Numbered from the stretch's first letter, positions 47,038 through 56,786 are shown. The stretch: DNA of 64,000 bases from Sulfuriferula sp047300855 (GCF_047300855.1 NZ_CP170197.1:2790001-2854000); one strand, 5' to 3'. The notes: generated by a model from the sequence alone, not told the origin. Numbers and translations are program-made.

Positions 47038-47541
47038 TTACTGTTCCTGCAGGGTAAGGTTGCTTTCGCGCTCTGCCCAGTCGCCTGCGCTGTCCTGCAC
47101 GATTTCTTTTATTTTCACGGTGGTGTCATTCACTGCGGTAACCAGACCAAAATTTTGTCCCATGTGGTTGCCGCTATGAACCCGGTAAATTGCATTGTCC
47201 GGCGCCTTGATAATTGCAAATGTCTGGCCTTTTTGCTTGAGTACGCCCACCATTTTCAGGCTTTCCAATGCGTAGGCTTCGAGCGGCTCTTTGGGACGAT
47301 TCATATCCGGCTGCAGTCCGCCGCCACCTTGAGACAGCTTGAGCTTGCGTGGCTTGAACGGGTCGGGAAGGTCAAATGCCGCATAGGTAAACGGCTGATA
47401 AGGCTTGACCTCAGGCAATGGATCAACCTTGCCGCGCAGATTGTTGCCCGAGTTTTTGACAAACTGCTCCAGGTCTTCATAGCCACTACCGCCGCATGCG
47501 GCGAGGCTTAATAACAGGATAATGGAAACGAGCCGTTTCAT
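47038..47541 (-). CDS. pilP: type IV pilus assembly lipoprotein PilP
   Basis: Inner-membrane lipoprotein linking the PilMNO platform with PilQ. It has 167 residues. The lipobox LSLAAC places the lipidated cysteine at 16. The HR/PilP-fold C-terminal domain includes ESLKMVGVLKQKGQTFAII and YRVHSGNHMGQNFG. Its start overlaps the pilO stop (ATGA), so the operon is tightly coupled. Confidence 0.95.
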   Translation of the reverse strand: MKRLVSIILLLSLAACGGSGYEDLEQFVKNSGNNLRGKVDPLPEVKPYQPFTYAAFDLPDPFKPRKLKLSQGGGGLQPDMNRPKEPLEAYALESLKMVGVLKQKGQTFAIIKAPDNAIYRVHSGNHMGQNFGLVTAVNDTTVKIKEIVQDSAGDWAERESNLTLQEQ

Positions 47542-48161
47542 TTTTTAGCTGCTCCCTTGGCGCCTTTTTTTTGCGCCGCAATTTCGTCATCGTCCAGATA
47601 ACGATAGGTTTTCACGACGGCATTCATGGATAAGGCACCGTCTTTTTCCGGACTGATTTCAATATCATGCAAGGTAACAATACGCGGCAGTTGCGCGATG
47701 TCGCTGGCAAAGGCGCCAAGATCATGATAACTGCCGGTAAGGCGCACGCTGATTGGCAATTCTGCGTAGAAATCGCCGATTTTTTCTGTGCCTGGCTTGA
47801 ATAACTCAAATTGCAGGCCACGTCCCAGCCCTGCCTGGTTAATGTCGGTCAGCAGCGCATCCATCTCGGACTTGTTGGGTAACTGTTTGAGGAGCGCGCC
47901 GAACGAACGCTCTATGTCCTTGAGCTGCTGTTTGTAAGCGTCAAGGTTAATAGCCTGACGCTTTTTGTTCATGTAAGTATCGCGCAGGGACATCTCTTCC
48001 TGCTTGGCAGTATTTAATGCATCGAGTTGCCCACTCCAGCCAAACCAGTAGCCGGCGAAAACAATCGCCACAAACAGCACCGCCAGAAGAGTTGCCTTGA
48101 CGCTCATCTGCGCATTGGCAAGATCCTTCAGACTGAGATTATTCAGGTCATCTAGGGTCAT
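47538..48161 (-). CDS. pilO: type IV pilus inner-membrane protein PilO
   Basis: Bitopic inner-membrane platform protein of 207 residues: a short cytoplasmic N-terminus, one membrane helix (VLFVAIVFAGYWFGW), a coiled coil and a ferredoxin-like periplasmic domain (ELPISVRLTGSYHDLGAFASD). Overlaps pilN and pilP by four bases at each end. A lysine/alanine tail (KKGAKGAAKK) ends the protein. Confidence 0.95.
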   Translation of the reverse strand: MTLDDLNNLSLKDLANAQMSVKATLLAVLFVAIVFAGYWFGWSGQLDALNTAKQEEMSLRDTYMNKKRQAINLDAYKQQLKDIERSFGALLKQLPNKSEMDALLTDINQAGLGRGLQFELFKPGTEKIGDFYAELPISVRLTGSYHDLGAFASDIAQLPRIVTLHDIEISPEKDGALSMNAVVKTYRYLDDDEIAAQKKGAKGAAKK

Positions 48162-48742
48162 GATTTACCGCCATTTTTTTCTTGGACATCGGCGCTGCCC
48201 TGTGGCTGTTTCTGCTGCACATTGAGGTTGAATTCATTGGCGCGCAAACCTTGTACGGTTGCAGCATGAATTTCAATCAATGCCGGCGATTCCAGCCAAG
48301 GCGATGACTCCAGATTGCGCATCAGGCTGGAAACGCGCGCACTGGACTGGGCATACCCTTGCAGATTGATGGTATTGCCGGTCTGCTTGATGGATTTCAG
48401 GTACAGTCCCTCTGGCAATAGCCGCACCAACTGGTCAAGCAAATGCACCTCGTTGGATCTGTTGGTTTGCAAAGTCTCTACCGCTTGCTTTCGGGCAAGC
48501 AACGACTGCGTCTGCTCCTTGAGCCCCTTGATCTCAACAATATCCTTGTCGAGTTTGGCGATTTCGGCTTTCAAATATTCATTACGTTTTGCCTGGGTCT
48601 GTTGGCGAGCATCCAGCGCCAGATAGCCCAAAATAACGATGGCGATACCAAACAGGGCGACCGCCCCCAGCAACAGATTGAACTGCCGTTGGCGTGCCGC
48701 GCGCTTGACTTCACGATGCGGGAGAAGGTTGATGCGTATCAT
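48158..48742 (-). CDS. pilN: type IV pilus inner-membrane protein PilN
   Basis: Bitopic partner of PilO, of 194 residues. The PilM-binding N-terminal motif INLLPHRE is intact, followed by one membrane helix (LLGAVALFGIAIVILGYLAL), a coiled coil and a periplasmic domain (LYLKSIKQTGNTINLQGYAQ). Overlaps pilM and pilO by four bases at each end. Confidence 0.96.
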   Translation of the reverse strand: MIRINLLPHREVKRAARQRQFNLLLGAVALFGIAIVILGYLALDARQQTQAKRNEYLKAEIAKLDKDIVEIKGLKEQTQSLLARKQAVETLQTNRSNEVHLLDQLVRLLPEGLYLKSIKQTGNTINLQGYAQSSARVSSLMRNLESSPWLESPALIEIHAATVQGLRANEFNLNVQQKQPQGSADVQEKNGGKS

Positions 48743-49815
48743 GCTGGGTCAAACCTCCTCATCGCCAGCCCGCAGGCAACTATCAGTGCAGGCGCATCGA
48801 GCGCAAGCCGACCCGGCTGTACTTTGTTTGAAACAGCCATATTGGCAAATGGATTGGCGACCATGGTACTGGCCTGGGTACGTCCGGCAACCTTTTCATC
48901 CAGACCGGGGATGGCTGCACAACCGCCTGCAAGCACTATGTGATCAACTTTGCTATACGGTGTGGAAGTAAAGAATAACTGCAACGCGCGGCTGATTTCC
49001 AGCGCTACCGTATCGGTAAATGGCTCCAGCACTTCTGGCTCATAGCTTTCCGGCAAGTTACCGCCGCGTTTGGCTTTTTCTGCTTCTTCTATTGACATGC
49101 CGTAGCGGCGCTGGATTTCCTGTGTCAGCTGATTACCACCAAACGATTGCTCACGCTGGTACATCATTTGTCCATCCACAAATACCATGATATGCATGAT
49201 TGCCGCACCGATATCAATCAGCGCAACAGTTTGCCCGCGCCCCTCGTCGGGCAACATGTGCGTCATGGCTTCGTACGCTGTCTGGCTGGCATTGGATTCC
49301 ATATCCATTACTAGCACTTTTAGCCCGGCAGCTTCAGCTGCGGCCACGCGATCTTCTACCTTTTCCTTGCGGCTGGCGGCGAGCAACACCTCCACCTCGC
49401 CCGGATTATTCGGCGCAGAACCCAGTATCTGGAAATCCAGGTTCACCTCATCCAGCGCGAACGGAATGGACTGGTTGGCTTCTGCCTCAACCTGCGATTC
49501 CAGTTCTTGCTCGGGCAGGTCGGCGGGTAGGATAATTTTCTTGGTAATGACTGCAGCAGCGGGCAGCGCAAGCGCAACATGTTTTGCGCGGCTACCCATG
49601 TCTTTCCAGGCGCGCCGGATAGCATCCGCCACTTCGTCAAGCTTGGCGATATTCCCATCGACCACAGCATCTTTGGGCAATGGCTCGATCGTATAGCGCT
49701 CGATACGATACAGACCCCTCCCTGCATCGCTGACTTCCACCATCTTGATGGCGCTGGTGCTGATATCAACGCCAATCAGAGGGGGAGACTTCGCTTTGAA
49801 GAAATCGAACTGCAA
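48739..49815 (-). CDS. pilM: type IV pilus assembly protein PilM
   Basis: Actin-like cytoplasmic ATPase of the pilus alignment complex, of 358 residues. Phosphate-binding segments GVDISTSAIKMVEVS and LIDIGAAIMHIMVF and the C-terminal VLAGGCAAIPGLDE are present, as is FGGNQLTQEIQRRYG. The start is TTG at 49815 with GGGA about 8 bases upstream, giving the typical FDFFKAK N-terminus. First gene of pilMNOPQ and divergent from the PBP1A gene, a layout conserved in proteobacteria. Confidence 0.96.
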   Translation of the reverse strand: MQFDFFKAKSPPLIGVDISTSAIKMVEVSDAGRGLYRIERYTIEPLPKDAVVDGNIAKLDEVADAIRRAWKDMGSRAKHVALALPAAAVITKKIILPADLPEQELESQVEAEANQSIPFALDEVNLDFQILGSAPNNPGEVEVLLAASRKEKVEDRVAAAEAAGLKVLVMDMESNASQTAYEAMTHMLPDEGRGQTVALIDIGAAIMHIMVFVDGQMMYQREQSFGGNQLTQEIQRRYGMSIEEAEKAKRGGNLPESYEPEVLEPFTDTVALEISRALQLFFTSTPYSKVDHIVLAGGCAAIPGLDEKVAGRTQASTMVANPFANMAVSNKVQPGRLALDAPALIVACGLAMRRFDPA

Positions 49816-49870
49816 TGGAAATCCCTTTTTTAATGTAATAGTTAGGAACTAAATACACAATTCACGTTAA

Positions 49871-49899
49871 ATGCTAACAACAAGTTTATATGCTGTAAA
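49871..49899 (-). promoter_or_regulatory. candidate sigma-70 promoter of pilMNOPQ
   Basis: On the minus strand, TTTACA (49899-49894) and TAGCAT (49876-49871) are separated by 17 bases, with 5/6 and 4/6 matches to consensus. It lies about 55 bases before the pilM start. Confidence 0.5.
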
Positions 49900-49947
49900 G
49901 GTTTTTACGCTTTCCGCAATCCAAACCATTGTCACAACAAGCGTGTT

Positions 49948-49976
49948 TTAACTTGCCTACTGATAACGCCTATAAT
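49948..49976 (+). promoter_or_regulatory. candidate sigma-70 promoter of the PBP1A gene
   Basis: TTAACT (49948-49953), a 17-base spacer and a perfect TATAAT (49971-49976). Transcription would begin about 40 bases before the ATG at 50024. Confidence 0.65.
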
Positions 49977-50023
49977 GTCGGGAACTTTAGATTCCTCACC
50001 CAAGATTTTTTACTGATCCCAAA

Positions 50024-52369
50024 ATGTTCAAATCCCGTTGGCACTATCTCATTGCTGCACTGGTTACTTTTTTTCTGCTTATTGCCGCTTTGGGAGTCCT
50101 TGCTGCAGTATTGATTTATCCCAACTTACCCAGCCTGGATAGCCTTACCGATTACCGTCCCAAAGTCCCGATGCGGGTCTACACAGCGGATAATTCTCTG
50201 ATTGCCGAATTCGGGGAGGAGCGGCGCGCCGTGGTCAGCCTTTCCAATATCCCTCATTTTGTCCCGCAAGCCATTCTGGCTGCAGAAGATGAGCGTTTTT
50301 ATCAGCACGGCGGTGTGGATACCTTGGGCATTTTGCGCGCCGCGCTAAGTAACGTGATGTCGGGCGGCGCCAAAGAAGGCGCTTCCACCATCACCATGCA
50401 GGTGGCACGAAATTTCTTTCTGACTCGCGAAAAAACTTTCGCACGTAAATTGAACGAAGCGCTGCTCTCAATCAAGATTGAGCACGCCTTGTCCAAGGAT
50501 CAGATTCTCACTCTGTATATCAATCAGATTTACCTTGGTCAGCGTGCCTATGGTTTTGGCGCCGCCTCCTATGCTTATTTCGGCAAACCATTGCAGAAAG
50601 TCACTATTGCCGAGGCGGCGATGCTGGCCGGATTGCCCAAGGCGCCGTCACGCTACAACCCGGTGGTCAACTTCGAGCGTGCGCGTCAGCGTCAGTTATA
50701 CGTACTTAACCGTATGCATGTACTCAAATACATTGATGACGCCCAATACGAGCAAGCCAAAAACCAGCATCTGGTGATCCGCAGCGGACCGCTGAGTACA
50801 AAAAACGTCAGCGCAGATTATGTAGCCGAGATGGTGCGGCAGGCCATGTACGATCGCTACCAGGATGCCATCTACACCAGCGGAATGAAGGTCTATACGA
50901 CAATACGTAAACGCGATCAGGATGCCGCCGACCAGGCGTTGTGGCAGGGCGTAATGGATTACGATCAACGCCACGGCTATCGCGGTGTGGAGGGATTTGT
51001 CCAGATACCTGCAGACGATCAGAATATCGAAGCTACGCTGGATGACGCCTTGCAGAATTCAGTTGTCGTCCATAATTTGCAACCCGCTGTGGTGCTGGAA
51101 GCGAAGCCCAAACAGGTACGCGCTTACAGCAAGGATTCCGGCATGATTACCATCACCGGCTCCGGACTCAAATTTGCCCAGCGTGCACTTACGGGCGGCC
51201 TCCCGGCCAAGCTTGATATCCGGCGCGGGGCATTGATCCGGGTTGAGAAAGATAGCAAGACTGGCGCGTGGCGGATTGTTCAGATACCCACTGTAGAGGC
51301 CGCATTTATCTCTATCGACCCGAAAACCGGTGCGATTCTGTCACTGGTCGGCGGTTTCGACTACAACCTTAATAAGTTCAACCATGTTACCCAGGCATGG
51401 CGCCAGCCCGGCTCAAGCTTCAAACCTTTCATTTACTCTGCTGCACTGGAAAAAGGCTTTACAGCCGCCACGCTGGTGGATGATGCGCCTCTTACAATCC
51501 CGGCTGCGCAGGCCGGCGGCGTGGAGTGGTCTCCAAAAGACTACGAAGATACCTATTCCGGCATAGTCAGCGTGCGTCAGGCGCTGACCAAATCCCTGAA
51601 CCTGCCTACCATTCGAATCCTGCAGGCGATCGGTCCTAATTACGCGCGCGACTACGCAAAACGTTTCGGTTTCGACCCTGCGCGCCAGCCCCCTTATCTC
51701 ACTCTGGCGCTCGGCGCCGGTTCGGTCACGCCACTGCAGATGGCGAGGGGCTATACCGCGTTTGCCAATGGCGGCAGGTTAGCCACCCCCTACCTGATTA
51801 CCCGCGTTGTAGATCAGCAAGGGCGAATCCTAAGCCAGACCGTGCCGGAAAAACCGCGTCAGGTGATCGACCCGCGCAATGCATTTATCATGACCAGTTT
51901 GATGCAAAGTGTAGTGCGGCGTGGCACTGCCGCACGCGCCATGCAGCTGGGGCGCAGCGATCTGGCGGGTAAAACAGGCACCACCAACGACCAGTTCGAT
52001 GCATGGTTTACCGGCTATCAATCCAGTGTAGTGGGTGTTGCCTGGATCGGCTTTGACCAACCGCGCACTCTCGGCAGAGGCGAAACCGGGGCCCAGGCCG
52101 CACTGCCGATCTGGATGAAATACATGGGAACGGTATTGCGTGATGTGCCACAAACCGGTTACGCGGTGCCCAGTGGCATTGTCACCGCCACCATCAATCC
52201 CCTCACAGGTCTGCCAGCCGCGAACGGCGAAACGGGCTACAACGAATATTTTTATCAGGAGACCGTACCCGTGCTCACCACCGTCCCTGCCATTCCCGAG
52301 GCGGTGCCCGCTACACCGGAGACCCCTCAACCGGACACCCCACAACCTGACTCCAGTCCGGTGTTTTAG
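50024..52369 (+). CDS. mrcA: penicillin-binding protein 1A (bifunctional transglycosylase/transpeptidase)
   Basis: Class A PBP of 781 residues, anchored by an N-terminal helix (ALVTFFLLIAALGVLAAVLI). The glycosyltransferase domain has AAEDERFYQHGGVD and GASTITMQVARN. The transpeptidase domain has the nucleophile SSFK (S464), the SLN motif in KSLNLPT and KTGTTND (KTG 650-652). A long inter-domain region (about 300-430) is typical of PBP1A. The C-terminus is a proline-rich tail. The divergent pairing with pilM is a conserved arrangement. Confidence 0.96.
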   Translation: MFKSRWHYLIAALVTFFLLIAALGVLAAVLIYPNLPSLDSLTDYRPKVPMRVYTADNSLIAEFGEERRAVVSLSNIPHFVPQAILAAEDERFYQHGGVDTLGILRAALSNVMSGGAKEGASTITMQVARNFFLTREKTFARKLNEALLSIKIEHALSKDQILTLYINQIYLGQRAYGFGAASYAYFGKPLQKVTIAEAAMLAGLPKAPSRYNPVVNFERARQRQLYVLNRMHVLKYIDDAQYEQAKNQHLVIRSGPLSTKNVSADYVAEMVRQAMYDRYQDAIYTSGMKVYTTIRKRDQDAADQALWQGVMDYDQRHGYRGVEGFVQIPADDQNIEATLDDALQNSVVVHNLQPAVVLEAKPKQVRAYSKDSGMITITGSGLKFAQRALTGGLPAKLDIRRGALIRVEKDSKTGAWRIVQIPTVEAAFISIDPKTGAILSLVGGFDYNLNKFNHVTQAWRQPGSSFKPFIYSAALEKGFTAATLVDDAPLTIPAAQAGGVEWSPKDYEDTYSGIVSVRQALTKSLNLPTIRILQAIGPNYARDYAKRFGFDPARQPPYLTLALGAGSVTPLQMARGYTAFANGGRLATPYLITRVVDQQGRILSQTVPEKPRQVIDPRNAFIMTSLMQSVVRRGTAARAMQLGRSDLAGKTGTTNDQFDAWFTGYQSSVVGVAWIGFDQPRTLGRGETGAQAALPIWMKYMGTVLRDVPQTGYAVPSGIVTATINPLTGLPAANGETGYNEYFYQETVPVLTTVPAIPEAVPATPETPQPDTPQPDSSPVF

Positions 52370-52374
52370 ACATC

Positions 52375-52995
52375 ATGAATAGTCGACGCAATCAGTTGCG
52401 TGAGCGCCTGGCGCAACTTGCTGCGCAGTTGATGGCTGAGCACGGCATTCAGGATTACGGGCTGGCCAAACGCAAGGCTGCGCGGCAGCTGGGCGTGGAA
52501 GATGGCTATAACTTGCCTGGCAATCAGGAAATCGAGCTGGCGCTCAAATCGTACCAGGCGCTCTACCATAGCGAATCTCACCCGGCGCGATTGCGCGAGT
52601 TGCGTAAAGTCGCGCTGGATACCATGCGCATGCTCACCGACTATCATCCTTATTTAACCGGTTCGGTGCTCAATGGCACGGCCGGACCGCACTCCGATAT
52701 TAATTTGCAGCTCTTTACCGACAACGAAAAAGAATTCGAGCTGTATCTAATGCAGCGCAATATCCCCTTCAAACAGGGTCAACGTCAGATACACCGGCAG
52801 GGGGGGGCAAAAAACATCCCCAGCTTCACACTTAGCCTGGATACAGCAGATGTGGAAATCGCCATTTATCCTGAAGACGAGTTGCGTAGTGTGCCCCGCG
52901 GTCAAGCTGACGGCCGTACGCCCAAACGCGCCAAATTGTCACAAGTACAGGCACTGTTAGACGACGTAACGCCCGCCTTACCTGCCATTGAATAG
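52375..52995 (+). CDS. nucleotidyltransferase-like protein of unknown role
   Basis: A 206-residue protein 5 bases after the PBP1A stop, so probably co-transcribed. An N-terminal helical part (LAKRKAARQLGVED) precedes a segment resembling a minimal nucleotidyltransferase core: LTGSVLNGTAGPHSDINLQLF. In active members the GS...DxD pattern binds metal; here the second acidic residue is replaced by asparagine (DIN). It may therefore be inactive or differently tuned. Homologues beside PBP1A are familiar in betaproteobacteria, but I know of no established function. Confidence 0.6.
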   Translation: MNSRRNQLRERLAQLAAQLMAEHGIQDYGLAKRKAARQLGVEDGYNLPGNQEIELALKSYQALYHSESHPARLRELRKVALDTMRMLTDYHPYLTGSVLNGTAGPHSDINLQLFTDNEKEFELYLMQRNIPFKQGQRQIHRQGGAKNIPSFTLSLDTADVEIAIYPEDELRSVPRGQADGRTPKRAKLSQVQALLDDVTPALPAIE

Positions 52996-53040
52996 CCCGA
53001 TATTGGGCACTCCATGTATTCAGGCGTCCACTCGCAAATC

Positions 53041-53059
53041 ATGTCAAGAAATCCGACAT
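53041..53059 (+). promoter_or_regulatory. candidate PrsR upstream activator site (epsB)
   Basis: Inverted repeat ATGTC-N9-GACAT containing TGTCA-N9-ACA, the same form as the element at 33525-33541. It lies about 109 bp upstream of the -24 GG of the sigma-54 promoter at 53166, a normal distance for an enhancer-binding protein. Confidence 0.5.
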
Positions 53060-53165
53060 ACAGTTGAGATCACGACGCCAGACCGCTAGACTCTTGCCCC
53101 GATGGGAATTGTTTGGGTTTCCAGAACACCGTGCCAGGGCAAAACAATACGCCAGTTTTTACAGC

Positions 53166-53180
53166 TGGCACGCATCCTGC
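53166..53180 (+). promoter_or_regulatory. sigma-54 (-24/-12) promoter of the epsB-prs operon
   Basis: TGGCACGCATCCTGC is an almost perfect -24/-12 element (consensus TGGCACG-N4-TTGC). Transcription would begin near 53192, about 75 bases before the ATG at 53268. Confidence 0.85.
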
Positions 53181-53267
53181 ATAACCATTCTGAAAAAAAC
53201 AATATAACCAATAAACAATCGGCACCTCACAATAGAAACGGGACAACCCAAAGGTGACAAGTACAAC

Positions 53268-54662
53268 ATGATTCGATTTTTCAGACATTACATACCCGCC
53301 CATCTGATATTAATAATGGGGCTGGACCTTGCCGTCATGGTGGCTTCGATCTATCTAGGCATCTCAGTGCGTTTCATCGAGAGCAGCGGCGACCTGCCTT
53401 CTTCACTCGGCCCGATACTCCCCAAAGCCGGCTCGTTTGCGCTGGTGATGATGTTGATCATGACTGTATTCGGCATGTACAGCGGCGAATGGATGGCGGG
53501 TGCACGCGCCGTTGCAGTCCGCATGATTGCCAGTTTCGCAATGGGTTTCGTGGTCATGAGCCTGCTGTTTTATTTGTTCCCGGATATGTTGCTGGGTCGC
53601 GGCGCATTCCTGTTTTCTCTGCTGTTTGCCCTGATTGGTGTAACGCTTACCCGCATTGCATTCGTTAAATGGTCTAATCTCGACACCTTCAAGAAACGTG
53701 TCCTGGTGCTGGGAAGTGGCAGCCGTGCTGCCAAGGTGGATCAGCTGATCAAGTCAATGTCATCAGCCCGCAGTCTGCTAGTAGTGGGTTATCTCCCCCT
53801 GCAGGGCAACCACCATTATGTAGAGCATGCGCGCGTATTGCATGACACCGCCAGCCTCGGCGAAATCGTCACCAAATACAATATCCATGAAATCGTCATT
53901 GCGGTACGCGACCGTCGCGATGGCGGCTTGCCGGTGAGCGAGCTACTGGAATGCAAGTTGCGCGGCATCAATGTCATTGAGCTGTCCTCATTTTTCGAGC
54001 GCGAAAATGGTCAACTGCAACTGGAATCACTTAACGCCAGCTGGATCATCCTGTCCGAAGGCTTCAAGCAGGGACTCGCGCGCGACACCATCAAACGCAT
54101 TTTCGATCTGGTGGTGAGTCTCGTCATCATGCTGATTTCACTGCCCGCCATGGCGCTGACTGCACTGGCAATTTATCTGGAAAGCGGCGGCCCGGTTCTC
54201 TATCGTCAGGAACGCGTAGGCCAGCATGGCAAGCCATTCACCATCTTGAAATTCCGCAGCATGCGTCCCGATGCAGAACAAGACGGCAAACCACGTTGGG
54301 CGAACAAGGATGACGATCGCACCACACGTACCGGACGTTTTATTCGACGCGTGCGTCTGGATGAATTGCCGCAACTATTCAACGTATTCATGGGACATAT
54401 GAGCTTTGTTGGCCCGCGGCCTGAGCGTCCTTATTTCGTCGAGGAACTGACCCGGCAGATTCCCTATTACAATAGCCGTCATACCGTCAAACCCGGCATT
54501 ACCGGCTGGGCGCAGGTATGCTACGCGTATGGCGCCAGCGTTGAGGATGCGGTGGAAAAGCTGCAATATGATTTGTACTATGTCAAAAACCACACCCTGT
54601 TTCTTGACATGATGGTCCTGTTGCAGACAGTACAGGTTGTACTCTGGGGCAAAGGTCAGTAA
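53268..54662 (+). CDS. epsB: exosortase-associated polyprenyl-phosphate sugar transferase (EpsB type)
   Basis: A polyisoprenyl-phosphate hexose-1-phosphate transferase that starts exopolysaccharide repeat synthesis at the inner membrane. The 464-residue protein has four N-terminal membrane helices, a CoA-binding-like domain (RVLVLGSGSRAAKV) and a C-terminal bacterial sugar transferase domain (GGPVLYRQERVGQHGKPF, LKFRSMRPDAE, RRVRLDELPQLFNVF, SFVGPRPERPYF). Its position before prsK-prsR matches the PEP-CTERM-associated subfamily. A sigma-54 promoter precedes it; prsK follows after 18 bases. Confidence 0.92.
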   Translation: MIRFFRHYIPAHLILIMGLDLAVMVASIYLGISVRFIESSGDLPSSLGPILPKAGSFALVMMLIMTVFGMYSGEWMAGARAVAVRMIASFAMGFVVMSLLFYLFPDMLLGRGAFLFSLLFALIGVTLTRIAFVKWSNLDTFKKRVLVLGSGSRAAKVDQLIKSMSSARSLLVVGYLPLQGNHHYVEHARVLHDTASLGEIVTKYNIHEIVIAVRDRRDGGLPVSELLECKLRGINVIELSSFFERENGQLQLESLNASWIILSEGFKQGLARDTIKRIFDLVVSLVIMLISLPAMALTALAIYLESGGPVLYRQERVGQHGKPFTILKFRSMRPDAEQDGKPRWANKDDDRTTRTGRFIRRVRLDELPQLFNVFMGHMSFVGPRPERPYFVEELTRQIPYYNSRHTVKPGITGWAQVCYAYGASVEDAVEKLQYDLYYVKNHTLFLDMMVLLQTVQVVLWGKGQ

Positions 54663-54680
54663 ACCCGCCGCTGCCGCCCT

Positions 54681-56786
54681 ATGAATGCCACCCTGATCAG
54701 CTACGGTTTTGCATCGGTTGCGTTTGTAGCGCTGAGCGCGATGGCGGTATCGAGGCGCGGCGCCAATCGCACCGGCATGTTCATGGCTGCCAGCCTGGTA
54801 AGCGCATTGTGGGCCGGGCTCGCAGCGCTGGATGCCTACCATGGCCAGCACATCTCTTCGCTCACCGCAATTACCGAACTGTTGCGAGATGCCGCATGGC
54901 TGTATTTCCTTCTTGACCTGGTGAGCCAGCGCCAGGGCATGCAGTCTAAAACCATGTCCATTCTGCGCGTGGCCGGCTATGTCATGCTGGCATACTGCAC
55001 GCTGCTAATAGTACGTATCGTGGCGGATTCGTTGAGTATTTTTCCGGACCTCGTTGGTCTACCGGTTCTGGATACACTACTCGGTGGGGCAGTAAGCCGG
55101 GTCATCCTGGCAGTGCTTGGCATGGCTTTGGTAGAACAGCTATTCCGCAGTACCCGCAGCGAGGACCGCTGGGGCATCAAATACCTGTGCTTTGGTCTTG
55201 GCGGCATGCTGGTCTATGACTTTTACCTATACTCCGACGCCATGCTGTTTCAACATATTGATGCGGAAATCTGGGCTGGACGCGGAATTGTGAATGCATT
55301 GTCGGTGCCGCTGATTGCCATTTCCGCCAAACGCAATCCCAACTGGGATCTGCGCGTCACCGTATCCAGACGACTGTTTTTCCATACGGCGGCCTTGCTC
55401 GGTGCAGGCGTATACCTGCTGATCATGGCAGGCGCAGGCTATTACATCCGCACCTTTGGCGGAGAATGGAGCAGTATCCTGCAGGCTGCATTCCTGTTCG
55501 GCGCATTCGTGATCCTGCTGTCCATTCTATTTTCCGGCACGCTGCGGGCACGGGTGCGGGTATTTATGAGCAAGCATTTTTTCAGTTACACCTACGACTA
55601 TCGCGATGAATGGCTCAATTTCACCCGCATCCTGTCGCAGGGTGATCCTGGCGAACAGCTATGCACGCGCGCCATCCAGGCCGTTGCGGGATTGGTGGAA
55701 AGCCAGTCGGGCGCCTTGTGGCTAACGCGCGAACCCCATCGTTTCACCCGCATAGTTAGCTGGAACCTGCACCACGCCGATGGCGAGGAACCTGTCGATG
55801 GCGCCCTGGCGGAATTTCTTACCCAGCGCGAATGGGTAATCAATCTGGATGAATATCGCAGCCAGCCCGAGCTCTACGAAGGCCTGCAGCTGCCTGCCTG
55901 GATCAACGCCATCCCAGATGCCTGGCTGCTAGCGCCACTACTGGTGCGCGACAAACTGATCGGATTCATGATTATCGGTCACTCCCTGGGAAAAATTCCA
56001 TTCAACTGGGAAGTGAGCGATCTGGTCAAGACCGCTGCGCGCCAAGCCGCCGCCAACCTGGCCCAGATGGAGGCTGCGGAGGCCCTTACCGTAGCGCGCC
56101 AGTTCGAATCGTTCAACCGCATGGCGGCATTTGTCGTGCACGACCTGAAAAACCTCATCGCACAGCAATCCCTTCTGGTGTCCAATGCCGGTAAATACAG
56201 GCACAACCCGGAGTTCGTGGACGACATGATCAGCACTGTGGAAAGCTCGGTAACGCGCATGGATCGTCTGCTGCAACAGCTCAAGGGCAGTCAGCCGGTG
56301 GCGCTGATCGACCAAAAAATCGAACTGGGCCGACTGCTTGCCGAAATTATCGGCGAGAAACATGTCTATCGGCTCAAGCCCGTGCTGCAGATGGAAGCCG
56401 CTTCCATCGAAGTCAATGCCGATCATGAGCGCCTCAAACGCGTGCTCGGCCACATCCTGCAAAATGCGCTGGAAGCCACCCCCTACGATGGCCATATTGA
56501 GGTGCAGCTGTCGCGCCAGGACGACGATGCAGTGATAGACATCACCGATACCGGTTGCGGTATGGATGATACCTTCATCCGCGAACGCCTGTTCCGCCCG
56601 TTCGATTCCACCAAAGGCTCCGGCATGGGCATTGGCGCCTACGAATGCCGCGAATACATTCTCGAACTGGGCGGCAGAATCGACGTGACCAGTAAACCCG
56701 GGCAGGGGACTACTTTCAGCATCCATATCCCCGCAGAAAACACGCGGCGGGAAACAGGCAATTTGACTCAAGGAGAAATCGCGTGA
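54681..56786 (+). CDS. prsK: PEP-CTERM system histidine kinase PrsK
   Basis: A 701-residue sensor kinase. The N-terminus (about 1-290) has seven to eight membrane helices, a GAF-like domain (about 310-460) follows, and the kinase core has VHDLKN with His 487, the N box LQNALEATPYDG and G boxes DTGCGMDD and GSGMGIGAYECREY. This architecture, and prsR overlapping its stop (GTGA), define PrsK. The signal is unknown. It probably phosphorylates PrsR to switch on PEP-CTERM and polysaccharide genes. Confidence 0.94.
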   Translation: MNATLISYGFASVAFVALSAMAVSRRGANRTGMFMAASLVSALWAGLAALDAYHGQHISSLTAITELLRDAAWLYFLLDLVSQRQGMQSKTMSILRVAGYVMLAYCTLLIVRIVADSLSIFPDLVGLPVLDTLLGGAVSRVILAVLGMALVEQLFRSTRSEDRWGIKYLCFGLGGMLVYDFYLYSDAMLFQHIDAEIWAGRGIVNALSVPLIAISAKRNPNWDLRVTVSRRLFFHTAALLGAGVYLLIMAGAGYYIRTFGGEWSSILQAAFLFGAFVILLSILFSGTLRARVRVFMSKHFFSYTYDYRDEWLNFTRILSQGDPGEQLCTRAIQAVAGLVESQSGALWLTREPHRFTRIVSWNLHHADGEEPVDGALAEFLTQREWVINLDEYRSQPELYEGLQLPAWINAIPDAWLLAPLLVRDKLIGFMIIGHSLGKIPFNWEVSDLVKTAARQAAANLAQMEAAEALTVARQFESFNRMAAFVVHDLKNLIAQQSLLVSNAGKYRHNPEFVDDMISTVESSVTRMDRLLQQLKGSQPVALIDQKIELGRLLAEIIGEKHVYRLKPVLQMEAASIEVNADHERLKRVLGHILQNALEATPYDGHIEVQLSRQDDDAVIDITDTGCGMDDTFIRERLFRPFDSTKGSGMGIGAYECREYILELGGRIDVTSKPGQGTTFSIHIPAENTRRETGNLTQGEIA

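Noticed and set aside
53070..53303. Minus-strand ORF of 77 codons in the epsB upstream gap
   Set aside because: It runs across the sigma-54 promoter and into epsB; the region is better explained as regulatory DNA.
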